A stretch of DNA of 64,000 bases from an uncultured Chloroflexota bacterium (GTDB lineage Bacteria; Chloroflexota; Anaerolineae; Aggregatilineales; Phototrophicaceae), in contig CALJKV010000037.1 in the NCBI GenBank assembly GCA_937974245.1, forward strand, positions 62,001 through 126,000. The letters run 5' to 3'. Shown in pieces: positions 52,593-62,405 of this stretch. The position numbers and the translations under genes were made by a program. Every line of letters starts with the position of its first letter. Positions within the stretch are counted from its first letter, which is position 1. The notes beneath the pieces are model-generated. The model ran no database searches. It was not told where the DNA came from and worked only from the letters and a program-made list of their open reading frames with translations.

Positions 52593-55500
52593 ATGAGCGC
52601 AGCGCCCGGCCTTGAAACGTTGTTAGAACTAAATGCAATTTTTGACCGGGATTCTGAAGCAGCGCCGGATGATTTTTTAGTGCAAACCCTCCCCGAAATC
52701 GCTGCTCGTATTCCCCGGAGTCGTTTTGTCCGCATCCACGCCCTGGCTGAACAGACGGTTCTTCTGCGAGCCGCAACTGACTACGATCTCCCGCGAGATT
52801 TCCAGGCTTTGCTGACGGATCATCCGACCTTCGCCCAGGCACAGCAAACAGGTCGTCCGGCTTACGACCCCGATCAGGGTATTTACGCTATTCCCCTGCT
52901 TCCCGGCCCGGCGCTGTTGGGTCTGCTAGAGATCGGTTATGAAACCGGTACACCCGCGCCCGAAGACCAGACACCCTGGATCGTCCTCGCGGCGGAGCAT
53001 TTTGCCCAGGTCTATAAGAATGTTCTCCTGCGTGACCTGATCTACCGGCAAAATCAGGCCTCGGTTCAATTGACGAAAAGCCGCACGTTTACCGAAATGG
53101 TGGGCGCGATTGGCAGCAATATGCTGGTTCACGGCGGCCAGTTCGTAACGATTAACCTGGCCGAATATGACGACCAGGGGGAGTTCGCCCGGCTGCGCGT
53201 GGTGGCTTCGGCCAATCGCAGGGAGTCATACTCCGCCAACGCGACCCTGGACCTGTCTCCTGATTCGACATGGGGCAGCCTGTACGCCAGTTTTGAATCC
53301 AACAATTTTACGATTGTGAATTATGTAGCTGATGACGAAAGTATCAGCAAGGATGTGCGCGATTGGCTGGCCGGGTTTGGCATCAAAGCGTTGTGCAGCC
53401 TGCCGCTCCGCAGCCAGGATCGCACGTTCGGTTACCTGGGGATCAATGATCTCCGTGGTGCGATTGCCCTGACCCAGGAAGAGACCCACGTTTACCAGCA
53501 GCTGGCCGACCAGGTGAGCGCGCTCGTGCAAATCTACAATCTGGCCGAAGAAAGCACCTTCAGCCGTGTGGTGAGCGAGCGTCAGTCGCAGGCTTTCGCG
53601 GAACTGCGTACCGGGCAGGATTATGTCGAGATGGCTGGGATTATCGCCCGCCACATGCTGCCGTTGGATGGTCAGGCGCTCAGCATTAACAAGCTCATCC
53701 GCAACGAACAGAACCAGATCGTGGACTGGCAGGTGGTGGCGCTGGCGAACCGTGACAATGCGCGGGTCTGGGATGGCCCGCAGCAGGTTAATGCGGAGGA
53801 TTTCTCGCCAGAACTGCGGCAGTCCGTGCTGGATGGTCGCCCGTATGTGATCAATGATATTCGAGCCGTCTCCGCCGACAAGATCGGGGAAGGCTTCATG
53901 AACTGGATTAAGACGTTCCGTTTTAAGGTCCTGCTGAATATCCCGGTCATGGTTGACCGCCTCCCAATCGCCTGTATCAGTGTTTTTTCCCAGCTGCCGC
54001 GCCCGTTCACGACAGAGGAAGTCAACGCCCTGAGCAACCTGGCTGACCAGGTCGGGGTTCTGATGCACACCAGCGAGCTATTGAGTGAAGCCCGGAGTGC
54101 CCGCAACCTGGCGAATGACCTGGTGTTGGCGAACCGCCTCGTCAAAAATGCGGAAACCTACGACGATATGGCAAAGGCGGTTATCTATACGGTTGGCAAC
54201 CGGCTGACCGCTGCCGGGTTGGTGCTGTTCGACCACACCTTAGGCGCGGGTAACAAGCCGGAGTATCGCTCCCTGGTTGCGCTGGTGACGGCGGAGAATA
54301 CCGACGAAACCAATACGACGATGCCCTTTGACGTGCTGCCCGATGCGGCTCATCTTGAAAATCTGCGTCAGGGGCTGCCGGTTATTATTCCCGATATTTA
54401 CGAGGATACCGACTATATCACCGCCGGGCTGCGGGGGCGCTATGCTGCCCGTGAGTTGAACTGGGATGCGGTCTTCGGGCTGCGAGCGGGCGATCAGTTG
54501 ATTGGCACACTGGAAGTCCTGCATACCGAATCGTACCAACTGACATCCGAAGAAACTGATGCCTTCACCACACTGGCTGACCAGATTGGCCTGACACTGC
54601 AAAGCCGCCACCTGCTGCGAGCTTCTCGTGAAGCGCAAAGCCTGGCGAACCAGTTGGTACAGACCAGCCGCGAGATCACGCTGGCGAACAGCTCAGAAGA
54701 ACTGGCGGCAGCACTCATCAAGATGATGCCTGCTGGCGTAAACATTCTAAGTATGGCGATGTTTGACCAACCACTGCAACCGGACGAACTGCCGCAGACG
54801 CTGGAATTCAGTGTGCTGGCGTCACGCGAAGGTGTAGCCGAATTTCATATTACCGAATACACGCAACCCGACCAGCACGACGCCCTGCGCGAAACTTTGA
54901 ACCGCCTGCGGAGCGGGGAAATCGTCCATATCCCCGATATTCGCTATTATCAGGCAGTGCTGACACCGAAATTCCTGGCACGGCTTCGGAAGACCGGCAT
55001 CTTCAGTATCCTGACCTTCGGGTTACGCGTCGGCAATCGCCTCCTGGGGATACTGACCATTGGATCGGAACAGGCGCTGCCCACCGACGAGGCGCAGCTT
55101 GACAATTTCCGTGTGATTGCTGATCAGGTTTCGATCACAGTGGAGAACCGTTTACTCCTCAATCAGACCGAGACGGCGCTTAAGACGCTTCAGGATCAGT
55201 ACAATATCGCCAGCATTGTGCATGAAAACGAAGCCTCGGACGCAATTCTAGGGGCTATTCATGGTTTTGTTGGCTCGAAGTACCGCGATAGTTATCTGGG
55301 CGTCATTGATACCGAAGTATCGCTGACAGTGGTGCATATCGTCGCCGAGACGAGCAACGGCTATACCCGCACGGCGAACCGCTATATCCCGCTCAACTCG
55401 CTGCCGGCCTGGGATACGCTGGCCGCACTGGAAACGTTGTATATTGCTGATATTAATCTTGACGAATTCCTGATGGAGCAGGAACGCAGTCGTCTGCGGC

Positions 55501-57410
55501 AGCAGGGCATTGGGGGCATATTGGTTATCCCGCTGGTCGCCAGCCAGCAACTGCTGGGGGTGATTGTCTTCAGCAATCCGGTGCAGGTCAGCCTGCCGCC
55601 CGAACAGTTACGCGCTCTGCGTAACCTGGGCGATCAATTGGCGATTGTGCTGGAAAACGGGGCGCTGCTCCGCAGTACTGCCCAGACGCTGGAAGAAACC
55701 CAGGTATTGTACGTCGTCACCCGCTCGATTTTAGCCACGCAGGACACGATGGACGTGCTGCGTACCTTGCGCCAGCACCTCTCGCCCGAAGCATCGCTTA
55801 TCAACCACTTCACCGTCACCACCGACCACACCGGGCGTATTGAGGACATCATGGTGGATTATGTGAACGCTTCGGACGATGAACGGGTCGTGCAGGTTTC
55901 ACTGCGGGATATGATCGGTTTTGGCGAGATCGCCAGCGCTTTACACACCAGCGACGCGACATTGGAAATCATTGAGGATTTGCAGGCCGACAACCAGGCG
56001 TACCTGCTGCGTGACTTCGCCGCCCTCAACGGTTTTCGCAGTTATATCCACTTCATCATCCGGGAACGCGGGCACGTCCAGGAGATGGTCACGATCAACT
56101 TTGAGTCACCACAGGTCTTTGACGAAAGTTACCGCCGCCTGTTCCGTACAGTGGCTGACCAGATTGGCATCGTGCTGCAAAACCACCGACTGCTGCGGGA
56201 AACCCAGGTGAGCGCCATCCAGTTGAGCGAGCAGGTTGAAACCCTTAGCACGCTGAACAGCATATTCAACCTGGCAAATGCCAGCCGGGACGAAAAGGTG
56301 CTGCTCGATAACATTGTGGTGGCGTTGGTAGGCCTGCTTAAGGTAGACCATGCCGCCATCGTGCTGCTTGACAGTACCGGGTTGGCCGGCAATGTGATTA
56401 CCGAACACCCGGATCATGGCGCGATTGGTATCCGATTTGATATGCAGACCAACCCACTGTATGGCGCGATGGCAAAACAGGATTTCCAGCCGGTTGTGGT
56501 CAATAACCTGGAAACCTACCCTGGTTTTGACGAGGCCACCCGTGAAATGCTGGCCGGCCTGGGCGTCAAGGCGATGCTGCTGGTGGCGATTATGGTTCAG
56601 GGGAACGTTATTGGCTCCCTGGGGCTGGATATTTATAACACATACCGCCAGTTCACCCCGGAGATGGTCAATATCGCTCAGACAGTGATGGCTCAGGCCG
56701 GCGTCACCCTGCAAAATCTCAGACTGCTGCAAGATACCCAGCGCCGCGCCGAACAGTTGCAGGTGATCGCGGCATTCAGCCAACAGGCACAGGCCGCGCT
56801 GGATGTAGAAACCATCCTCGCTTCTGCGCTGAAAACCAGCGCCGAAATTCTGCCCCAGGACAGTCTGCGTGTCGCCCTCTACGACTCGGAGACAGCGAAA
56901 CTCCGCGTGGTGGCGTCCCAGGTCAGCGCTCAACCGACGGTCATGATGGCAGGCGGGACACAGGTACCGATCAGCGGCCATATCGCGACTGTCTGGGAAA
57001 CGCGCAGCGTGCTGCATATTGCCGACCTACATGCCTACCCGCGTGACCCACAGGTAGATGTTCGCACGCGAGACTGGATGATTGTGCCAATGATTTCGCA
57101 AGGGCGCGTGGTGGGCATGGTGAGCGCGGGTTCAACCCAGCCGCATGTCTACAGCCAGACGGATGTCGCGGTGTTCCAGCAGTTCGTCAACCAGCTTGGC
57201 GCCGCCATCGAAAGCGCACGGGTGTATAACCAGAGCCAGCACCTAGCACAAAACGAATCGCTCATTAACGAAATCTCAACCAGTATTCAGCGTCAACATG
57301 ATATTCAGGGTATGCTGGGCGTAGCGGCTGAGGAACTGGGCCGGGCGCTGGGTGCCCGCCAGGCGCGTGTCCGCCTGACTGCTGTCGAACCGAACGCCGA
57401 GCAAGAGTAG
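52593..57410 (+). CDS. Giant multi-GAF protein (about nine GAF-like modules)
   Basis: 1605 aa, start with AAGGAG upstream. No membrane segment. Modules of about 170 residues separated by helical linkers: approximately 1-150, 150-325, 325-520, 525-690, 690-870, 870-1040, 1040-1220, 1220-1390 and 1390-1555. Each has the GAF ending FxxLADQVxxxxxN/QxxLL and a linking helix (e.g. FTTLADQIGLTLQSRHLL, FRTVADQIGIVLQNHRLL). It ends with the half-GAF segment (NEISTSIQRQHDIQGML...LGARQARVRL). I see no HisKA, HATPase, GGDEF, EAL or HTH. GAFs bind small molecules, haem or bilins, but no bilin Cys is evident, so the ligand is unknown. Probable scaffold or co-sensor with the coupled receivers and membrane GAF proteins. 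Confidence 0.85.
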   Translation: MSAAPGLETLLELNAIFDRDSEAAPDDFLVQTLPEIAARIPRSRFVRIHALAEQTVLLRAATDYDLPRDFQALLTDHPTFAQAQQTGRPAYDPDQGIYAIPLLPGPALLGLLEIGYETGTPAPEDQTPWIVLAAEHFAQVYKNVLLRDLIYRQNQASVQLTKSRTFTEMVGAIGSNMLVHGGQFVTINLAEYDDQGEFARLRVVASANRRESYSANATLDLSPDSTWGSLYASFESNNFTIVNYVADDESISKDVRDWLAGFGIKALCSLPLRSQDRTFGYLGINDLRGAIALTQEETHVYQQLADQVSALVQIYNLAEESTFSRVVSERQSQAFAELRTGQDYVEMAGIIARHMLPLDGQALSINKLIRNEQNQIVDWQVVALANRDNARVWDGPQQVNAEDFSPELRQSVLDGRPYVINDIRAVSADKIGEGFMNWIKTFRFKVLLNIPVMVDRLPIACISVFSQLPRPFTTEEVNALSNLADQVGVLMHTSELLSEARSARNLANDLVLANRLVKNAETYDDMAKAVIYTVGNRLTAAGLVLFDHTLGAGNKPEYRSLVALVTAENTDETNTTMPFDVLPDAAHLENLRQGLPVIIPDIYEDTDYITAGLRGRYAARELNWDAVFGLRAGDQLIGTLEVLHTESYQLTSEETDAFTTLADQIGLTLQSRHLLRASREAQSLANQLVQTSREITLANSSEELAAALIKMMPAGVNILSMAMFDQPLQPDELPQTLEFSVLASREGVAEFHITEYTQPDQHDALRETLNRLRSGEIVHIPDIRYYQAVLTPKFLARLRKTGIFSILTFGLRVGNRLLGILTIGSEQALPTDEAQLDNFRVIADQVSITVENRLLLNQTETALKTLQDQYNIASIVHENEASDAILGAIHGFVGSKYRDSYLGVIDTEVSLTVVHIVAETSNGYTRTANRYIPLNSLPAWDTLAALETLYIADINLDEFLMEQERSRLRQQGIGGILVIPLVASQQLLGVIVFSNPVQVSLPPEQLRALRNLGDQLAIVLENGALLRSTAQTLEETQVLYVVTRSILATQDTMDVLRTLRQHLSPEASLINHFTVTTDHTGRIEDIMVDYVNASDDERVVQVSLRDMIGFGEIASALHTSDATLEIIEDLQADNQAYLLRDFAALNGFRSYIHFIIRERGHVQEMVTINFESPQVFDESYRRLFRTVADQIGIVLQNHRLLRETQVSAIQLSEQVETLSTLNSIFNLANASRDEKVLLDNIVVALVGLLKVDHAAIVLLDSTGLAGNVITEHPDHGAIGIRFDMQTNPLYGAMAKQDFQPVVVNNLETYPGFDEATREMLAGLGVKAMLLVAIMVQGNVIGSLGLDIYNTYRQFTPEMVNIAQTVMAQAGVTLQNLRLLQDTQRRAEQLQVIAAFSQQAQAALDVETILASALKTSAEILPQDSLRVALYDSETAKLRVVASQVSAQPTVMMAGGTQVPISGHIATVWETRSVLHIADLHAYPRDPQVDVRTRDWMIVPMISQGRVVGMVSAGSTQPHVYSQTDVAVFQQFVNQLGAAIESARVYNQSQHLAQNESLINEISTSIQRQHDIQGMLGVAAEELGRALGARQARVRLTAVEPNAEQE

Positions 57411-57421
57411 GAGCGCAGGCG

Positions 57422-59107
57422 ATGGAACGTTTGCTCAAACTGGACCAATATGAGACAAAAATAACCCGGTCGCAAGCCACCGCCATTTCGGCCCTGACAA
57501 TGGTGGCGAGTGTGATGTATCTCGTCTTCCTCTTCGCTACCCGCCGCTTTGCGGGCCTGGGGACGGGGACAGTCTGGGATTTCAGCATTCCGGTGTTCTA
57601 CCTATTGGTCTTCTTCATACTGTTCTCAATACGCCAGGGGTGGCTGGGGTTAGCCGAATATGCGCTGCCGCTCCTCGTGTATATCGGGGCTGTGCTGGAA
57701 AGCACATTAAATGGAATGCAGTATGCCGATGATGGTCTGTCTCTGGCGGTCTTTGTCATTATTTCGGGTTTAGCCAGACGAGAGCGTGGTGCCGCACTAG
57801 CCCTGGTGGTTGCCATCTTCAGCCTGATTTTCGGCATTTCGCTGCGCCCCAACCTCGCTACGCCTGCCGCCGGGGGCACAGATATTATCCAGGACCTGGC
57901 GAAAGTATCCCTTGAACTGGTTGCCATCAGTATCCTGGTGATCGGTATGCTGCGTGTATCGCTACTCACCCGCGAAGAGGGCGTGACCAGTGTCCAGGTC
58001 AAGCGGGCACTAATGGCGGAAATCACGACCCGCATCACCCGGCAGATTTCGCACAAACAGAGCCTGCAAGAGACGATGGATAACGCAGCGGATCTGATCG
58101 CGGCCAGTTTCCCGGACATTTACCATGCCCAGGTCTTCCTGATGAATGAACCCGGCACCCAGGCAGAACTGCTCGCCAGTACCGGAGAGGTGGGCAAACT
58201 GCTCAAGCAGCGTCGCCACAGCCTGAAAGTCGGCGGGCGCAGCGTGATCGGTCAGGTGACTGGCACCCGGCAGGTCGTGGTGGCCTATGCCGACACGCCG
58301 GATACCATTCACCGCCATAATGACCTGCTGCCCAATACGGCGGTTGAAGCCGCTTTCCCGCTGCGGGTCGGTGAACGTTTGATCGGCGCATTGGACTTGC
58401 AGAGCCGTAATCCGGGCGCCTTCACCGATGATGACATCCCCGCTTTTCAGGCACTGGCAGATCACATCGCAATCGCCCTCGATAACGCCCGCCTGTTTGA
58501 CGAGGCTGAAGAAACGATCCGGCAGAATCGTCAACTGATTGAAGAGTCTCACGCCAGTACCCAAGAGGTGCTGCGCCTCAACCGCCAGCTTACACGCCAG
58601 ACCTGGGCGGATCATCTGCGGGGCAAGACGGATGATCTGGCGGTCAACATTGATTTTGGTAAAAACACCAAGGAGCAAGGCGGCGCATGGACTCATACGC
58701 TGCGTGAGGCGCTGCAATCGAACCATACCATTCACCAGCGCGACGATGGGCGGCAAATCGTTGCCGTGCCGGTGCGGGTGCGCGGTGAGGTGATCGGGGC
58801 GATGGAGTTTGAACTGGATGAATCGGGTCAGCTTGCCCCGGAAGATATTCTCATGGTTGAGGAGATCAGCGAGCAGCTTGGTCTTGCGGCGGAAAACACC
58901 CGCCTGTATGAAAACACGCAGCGCTCCGCCCACCGTGAAGCCCTGGTGAATCAGATCGCCGCCCGTATCCAGGAAACCAACCAGGTTGACGCTACCCTGG
59001 CGGTAGCGGCCCGCAACCTGCAGGAAGTCCTAAAAGCCGAGCGTGTGGCTATTCGCCTGGGGACGCCACCAGCGATGAGTCCCAACCAGTCAGGAGGTGG
59101 CGAATGA
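57422..59107 (+). CDS. Membrane-anchored GAF protein 1
   Basis: 561 aa, 11 nt after the giant GAF gene. Five or six N-terminal membrane helices (about 22-185, 7TMR-like without recognised motif), a GAF domain (210-365: DIYHAQVFLMNEPGTQAELLASTGEVG..., SVIGQVTGTRQVVVA, RVGERLIGALDLQSR), a coiled coil (365-395), a second GAF-like domain beginning WADHLRGK (395-510) and the terminal half-GAF (NQIAARIQETNQVDATL...). No kinase module. Stop overlaps the next start (ATGA). Confidence 0.85.
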   Translation: MERLLKLDQYETKITRSQATAISALTMVASVMYLVFLFATRRFAGLGTGTVWDFSIPVFYLLVFFILFSIRQGWLGLAEYALPLLVYIGAVLESTLNGMQYADDGLSLAVFVIISGLARRERGAALALVVAIFSLIFGISLRPNLATPAAGGTDIIQDLAKVSLELVAISILVIGMLRVSLLTREEGVTSVQVKRALMAEITTRITRQISHKQSLQETMDNAADLIAASFPDIYHAQVFLMNEPGTQAELLASTGEVGKLLKQRRHSLKVGGRSVIGQVTGTRQVVVAYADTPDTIHRHNDLLPNTAVEAAFPLRVGERLIGALDLQSRNPGAFTDDDIPAFQALADHIAIALDNARLFDEAEETIRQNRQLIEESHASTQEVLRLNRQLTRQTWADHLRGKTDDLAVNIDFGKNTKEQGGAWTHTLREALQSNHTIHQRDDGRQIVAVPVRVRGEVIGAMEFELDESGQLAPEDILMVEEISEQLGLAAENTRLYENTQRSAHREALVNQIAARIQETNQVDATLAVAARNLQEVLKAERVAIRLGTPPAMSPNQSGGGE

Positions 59108-60711
59108 CCGCCTTTTCTACACCCCAGACGGCGCAGCGCAATGTCAACATGCTGGACACACTGCGACGACGCTACCTGATTGTATTATCTTTGTTCTGGA
59201 TAATGGTGAGCGCGATTGGGATCATCGTCCAGTCTGTTATTGCCTTGCCTGCTTATGTGATAATCTTCACTGGCGGATCACTCGTCGCCAATCTAGTCAT
59301 TTTCTGGCTCATCCAGCGTGGACGCTTCCAAAATGCGGTTGCGCTGTTTCTAATCATCTTAATCCCGATTGTGCTGGCTACACCATCCGCATTGGTACTA
59401 ACGGGATCGCTGAGTATAATTTCCGCTGCCGTATTGGGTAATCGATGGGTGTTCGCTCTGGTTCAGGTCAGTACGATTGGGCGAGTTGCCCTGCTCATTC
59501 TCGAGCGGTTTGCCGCACATGCCGAATCGATGAACGAGGTGACAAATGGCATCTTGCTGCTGTTGGCGTTGGGCATTCTCGGCATCATCGTCCGTGTCTT
59601 TATTGAGGCAGCCAACCAGGTTGCCCGCGAGTCGCATCGTCGTGCCCAACTTCTGGCGGATACGGCCAGCATCGGCCAGGAACTCGCACAAATCCTCCAG
59701 TTAGATGAGCTGCTGCCGGAGGCCGTTGAACTGATCCGCCGCCGTTTTGAGTTTTACCATGTCCAGGTCTTTTTAACAGACGCTTCCGGGGAATACGCTG
59801 AACTGGCGGCCAGCACCGGCGCAGTTGGGCGTGAACTCCTCGCCCGTCATCACCGTCTGGCGGTGGGTTCTCAGAGCGTGATCGGGCAGACCACTCAGAA
59901 CCGGATGCCGGTTATCGCTCGCCATACCGACGCCTTTTATTACCAGAATGAACTCCTGCCGGATACACGGTCTGAACTGGCACTGCCCATTCTGGATGGC
60001 GCACAGGTGGTCGGTGCACTGGATGTGCAGAGCCAAGACCCCCTGGCTTTCCAGGCCGAAGACACCCAGGCGCTGCAAACCCTGGCGAACCTGCTGGCAA
60101 CTTCAATCCGCAATGCGCGTCTGTTTACCGAACAATCACAGATTGCCCAGGAAACCAAACGAATGTTCCTGGAATCCGAAACCAACCTGCAAGAAACCCA
60201 GCGCATCAGCCGCCAGGCAACCCGAAAAGGCTGGCAGGACTATTGGCAAAGCCGGCGCGACAACACCGGCCTGACGCTGGACAACCAGCAGCTTGTACCC
60301 CATGCCGAGTGGAGCGAAAACCAGATTAAAGCCGCCCGCGCGGGGCAGGTTATCCAGGACGGTGAAGTGGTGGCTGCCCCGCTGATGATCGGCAGCGAGG
60401 TTATTGGCGTGGTTGAAGTGGAAGCAAGCCGGGACATGCCCCAGAGTGAGGCGCTGGAAATTGTCAACGCAGTCGCCCAGCGTCTTGCCCTGAGCCTGGA
60501 CAAAGCCCGGTTGTATGAGGAGTCGCAAGACCTGGCCGCCCAGGAACAGCGTATCAACGAAATCTCGTCCCGCTACCAGACGGTTGCCAATGTGGACGAC
60601 CTGCTGCGGATTACGCTCTCCGAACTCAGCCAGTCGCTGGGGGCCAAACACGGCGCGATCCGGCTCGGCGGAGTCCAGTTGGACGGTCAAAAGGGGAGCA
60701 ACGGCGCATGA
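59104..60711 (+). CDS. Membrane-anchored GAF protein 2
   Basis: 535 aa, overlapping both neighbours by ATGA. Five or six membrane helices (about 20-180), GAF (195-345: FYHVQVFLTDASGEYAELAASTGAVG, SVIGQTTQNRMPVIA, GAQVVGALDVQSQ), coiled coil, GAF-like domain beginning WQDYWQSRRD (375-490) and the half-GAF end (NEISSRYQTVANVDDLLRITL...LGAKHGAIRLG). Same architecture as its neighbours, diverged especially in the membrane part, which may sense different signals. Confidence 0.85.
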   Translation: MTAFSTPQTAQRNVNMLDTLRRRYLIVLSLFWIMVSAIGIIVQSVIALPAYVIIFTGGSLVANLVIFWLIQRGRFQNAVALFLIILIPIVLATPSALVLTGSLSIISAAVLGNRWVFALVQVSTIGRVALLILERFAAHAESMNEVTNGILLLLALGILGIIVRVFIEAANQVARESHRRAQLLADTASIGQELAQILQLDELLPEAVELIRRRFEFYHVQVFLTDASGEYAELAASTGAVGRELLARHHRLAVGSQSVIGQTTQNRMPVIARHTDAFYYQNELLPDTRSELALPILDGAQVVGALDVQSQDPLAFQAEDTQALQTLANLLATSIRNARLFTEQSQIAQETKRMFLESETNLQETQRISRQATRKGWQDYWQSRRDNTGLTLDNQQLVPHAEWSENQIKAARAGQVIQDGEVVAAPLMIGSEVIGVVEVEASRDMPQSEALEIVNAVAQRLALSLDKARLYEESQDLAAQEQRINEISSRYQTVANVDDLLRITLSELSQSLGAKHGAIRLGGVQLDGQKGSNGA

Positions 60712-62405
60712 TTCGGAATATTTTCAGCTATTTATTCACAGTACGCTATCCTTATGCCAGCGGTATTGACCGGCAGCGGGCACGTCTGTTGGTCTTATTC
60801 ACATCGGCCGCGGTGGTCGGGGTCATCCTGTGGATTCTCCTGATTATCCTGCCCCAGATCGCGTCGGATGGCCTGGAGAGTCTCAACGCCTTCTCCTTGT
60901 TGATTGTGGGCTCGCTGGTGGTGTTCTATTTCATCTACCATTTTGCCCAGAACGGGCGACTGCGGGTGGCAACCTGGATTCTGCTCGGCATCACGGTGGT
61001 GACGCTGGTACTAGTGGCGCGGGAAGGCCTCGCCACCAGCTCGGCGGCGCTCTATAGCCTGCCGATCCTGATCGCCGGGCTGATGCTATCTCGCCGTGAC
61101 CTGGTTCTTATAACGGCGATTGTGGTAACGATCCTCGTCAGCGGCGGGCTGACGCAGAGTCAGCAGACCACGACGCAGCGTATCACCCCGGCTGAAAACG
61201 TCGGGCTGGACTTCGCTATAATTCTCGTGGCGGTTGCCAGCGGGTTCGGCCTGCTGGCGTTGTTCAGCGGGACCGCAGAACAAGCCACCCGTGACCAGGC
61301 AGTGAATACTGAGCGGTTGACGAACATCACCGCTTTTATGAGCAACCTGCCGGTAGAGAGCGATGAACGCACCGCGCTCAACCAGATTGTGGGCCTCATC
61401 CATCGGCACTTTCCCCTGGCCGGGGCGCGTATCTACCTGCGCGATATGGTAGGCAACCTCATCATGGGCAGCGGTGGTGAAGTCGGGCAGCCTACACTGA
61501 CGGGGGAAGAAGTCATCAAGCTGACCGACACCAATATTATCAGCGAAGCCGCCCGTCTGCGCCAACCCCGCGCCGTCATGCGCCGTGACCGGTTGGATAT
61601 TCGCAGTCACCAACTGCGCCCTAACTCGAATGTGGGTATCGCCATTCCCATTCTGACCGGCGACGATGATGTGTTAGGCGTGATTGACGTGCAGAGTGTG
61701 CAGACAGCGCCCTTTAACACCGATGAAACCCGCGTGCTAGAAACCCTGGCGAGCCTGGTAGCAGCGCTGCTCGTGTGGCTGCGTACAGCGCACACTCTCA
61801 CTCAAACCGAGCATGAACAGGCTGACCGGGTCGAACGCTTGCAGCGGCGACTGGCAGAATACGAGGAACGGGAACGCCGGGCGTCGAACGCGTGGGGGAT
61901 GTATTTCCAGGAACGTGGCGCACCCTTAGTCGGATTTAACCTGGTGGATGGACAAGAGCCGGAATTGATCGCGGCCACCGACCTACCGGAGACACTGCGT
62001 CCTGCCTGGGAACAGGGTGAACTGCATGTGGAGGTGGTTGGCGATGAGCGCATCATCAATGTCCCCATCAAATTCCGTGATACTACCCTGGGAGCGATGT
62101 CCTTCGCCTTACCAGCTGACCGGCCTGTGAGCAATTATCAGCTTGAAATCGCCCAGACGGTCTCACAGCGCCTGGCATTAGCGCTGGAAAACGCCCGTCT
62201 GTTTGAGCAGAGCCAGGTACAGGCGCAGCGAGAACGCGCCGCCAGTGAGTTTACAACCATGCTGACCGGGGCAACCGATGTCAAAACCGCGTTGAACCTG
62301 GCGGCCCATAATTTTAATCATGTGCTGGGTGCCATCCATACCCGTGTCTATTTGCAGCCTGAAGTGTTGGCAAAACCGGCGCAGTACGAGGATGCAGTGA
62401 AATGA
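60708..62405 (+). CDS. Membrane-anchored GAF protein 3
   Basis: 565 aa, again coupled by ATGA overlaps. Six membrane helices (about 25-190), a GAF domain (205-360: LAGARIYLRDMVGNLIMGSGGEVG, GDDDVLGVIDVQSVQ), coiled coil with EERERRASNAW, a GAF-like domain (395-500, ending VSQRLALALENARLF) and the half-GAF tail (SEFTTMLTGATDVKTALNLAAHNFNHVLGAIHTRVYL). The first GAF is the most diverged of the series. Confidence 0.85.
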   Translation: MIRNIFSYLFTVRYPYASGIDRQRARLLVLFTSAAVVGVILWILLIILPQIASDGLESLNAFSLLIVGSLVVFYFIYHFAQNGRLRVATWILLGITVVTLVLVAREGLATSSAALYSLPILIAGLMLSRRDLVLITAIVVTILVSGGLTQSQQTTTQRITPAENVGLDFAIILVAVASGFGLLALFSGTAEQATRDQAVNTERLTNITAFMSNLPVESDERTALNQIVGLIHRHFPLAGARIYLRDMVGNLIMGSGGEVGQPTLTGEEVIKLTDTNIISEAARLRQPRAVMRRDRLDIRSHQLRPNSNVGIAIPILTGDDDVLGVIDVQSVQTAPFNTDETRVLETLASLVAALLVWLRTAHTLTQTEHEQADRVERLQRRLAEYEERERRASNAWGMYFQERGAPLVGFNLVDGQEPELIAATDLPETLRPAWEQGELHVEVVGDERIINVPIKFRDTTLGAMSFALPADRPVSNYQLEIAQTVSQRLALALENARLFEQSQVQAQRERAASEFTTMLTGATDVKTALNLAAHNFNHVLGAIHTRVYLQPEVLAKPAQYEDAVK

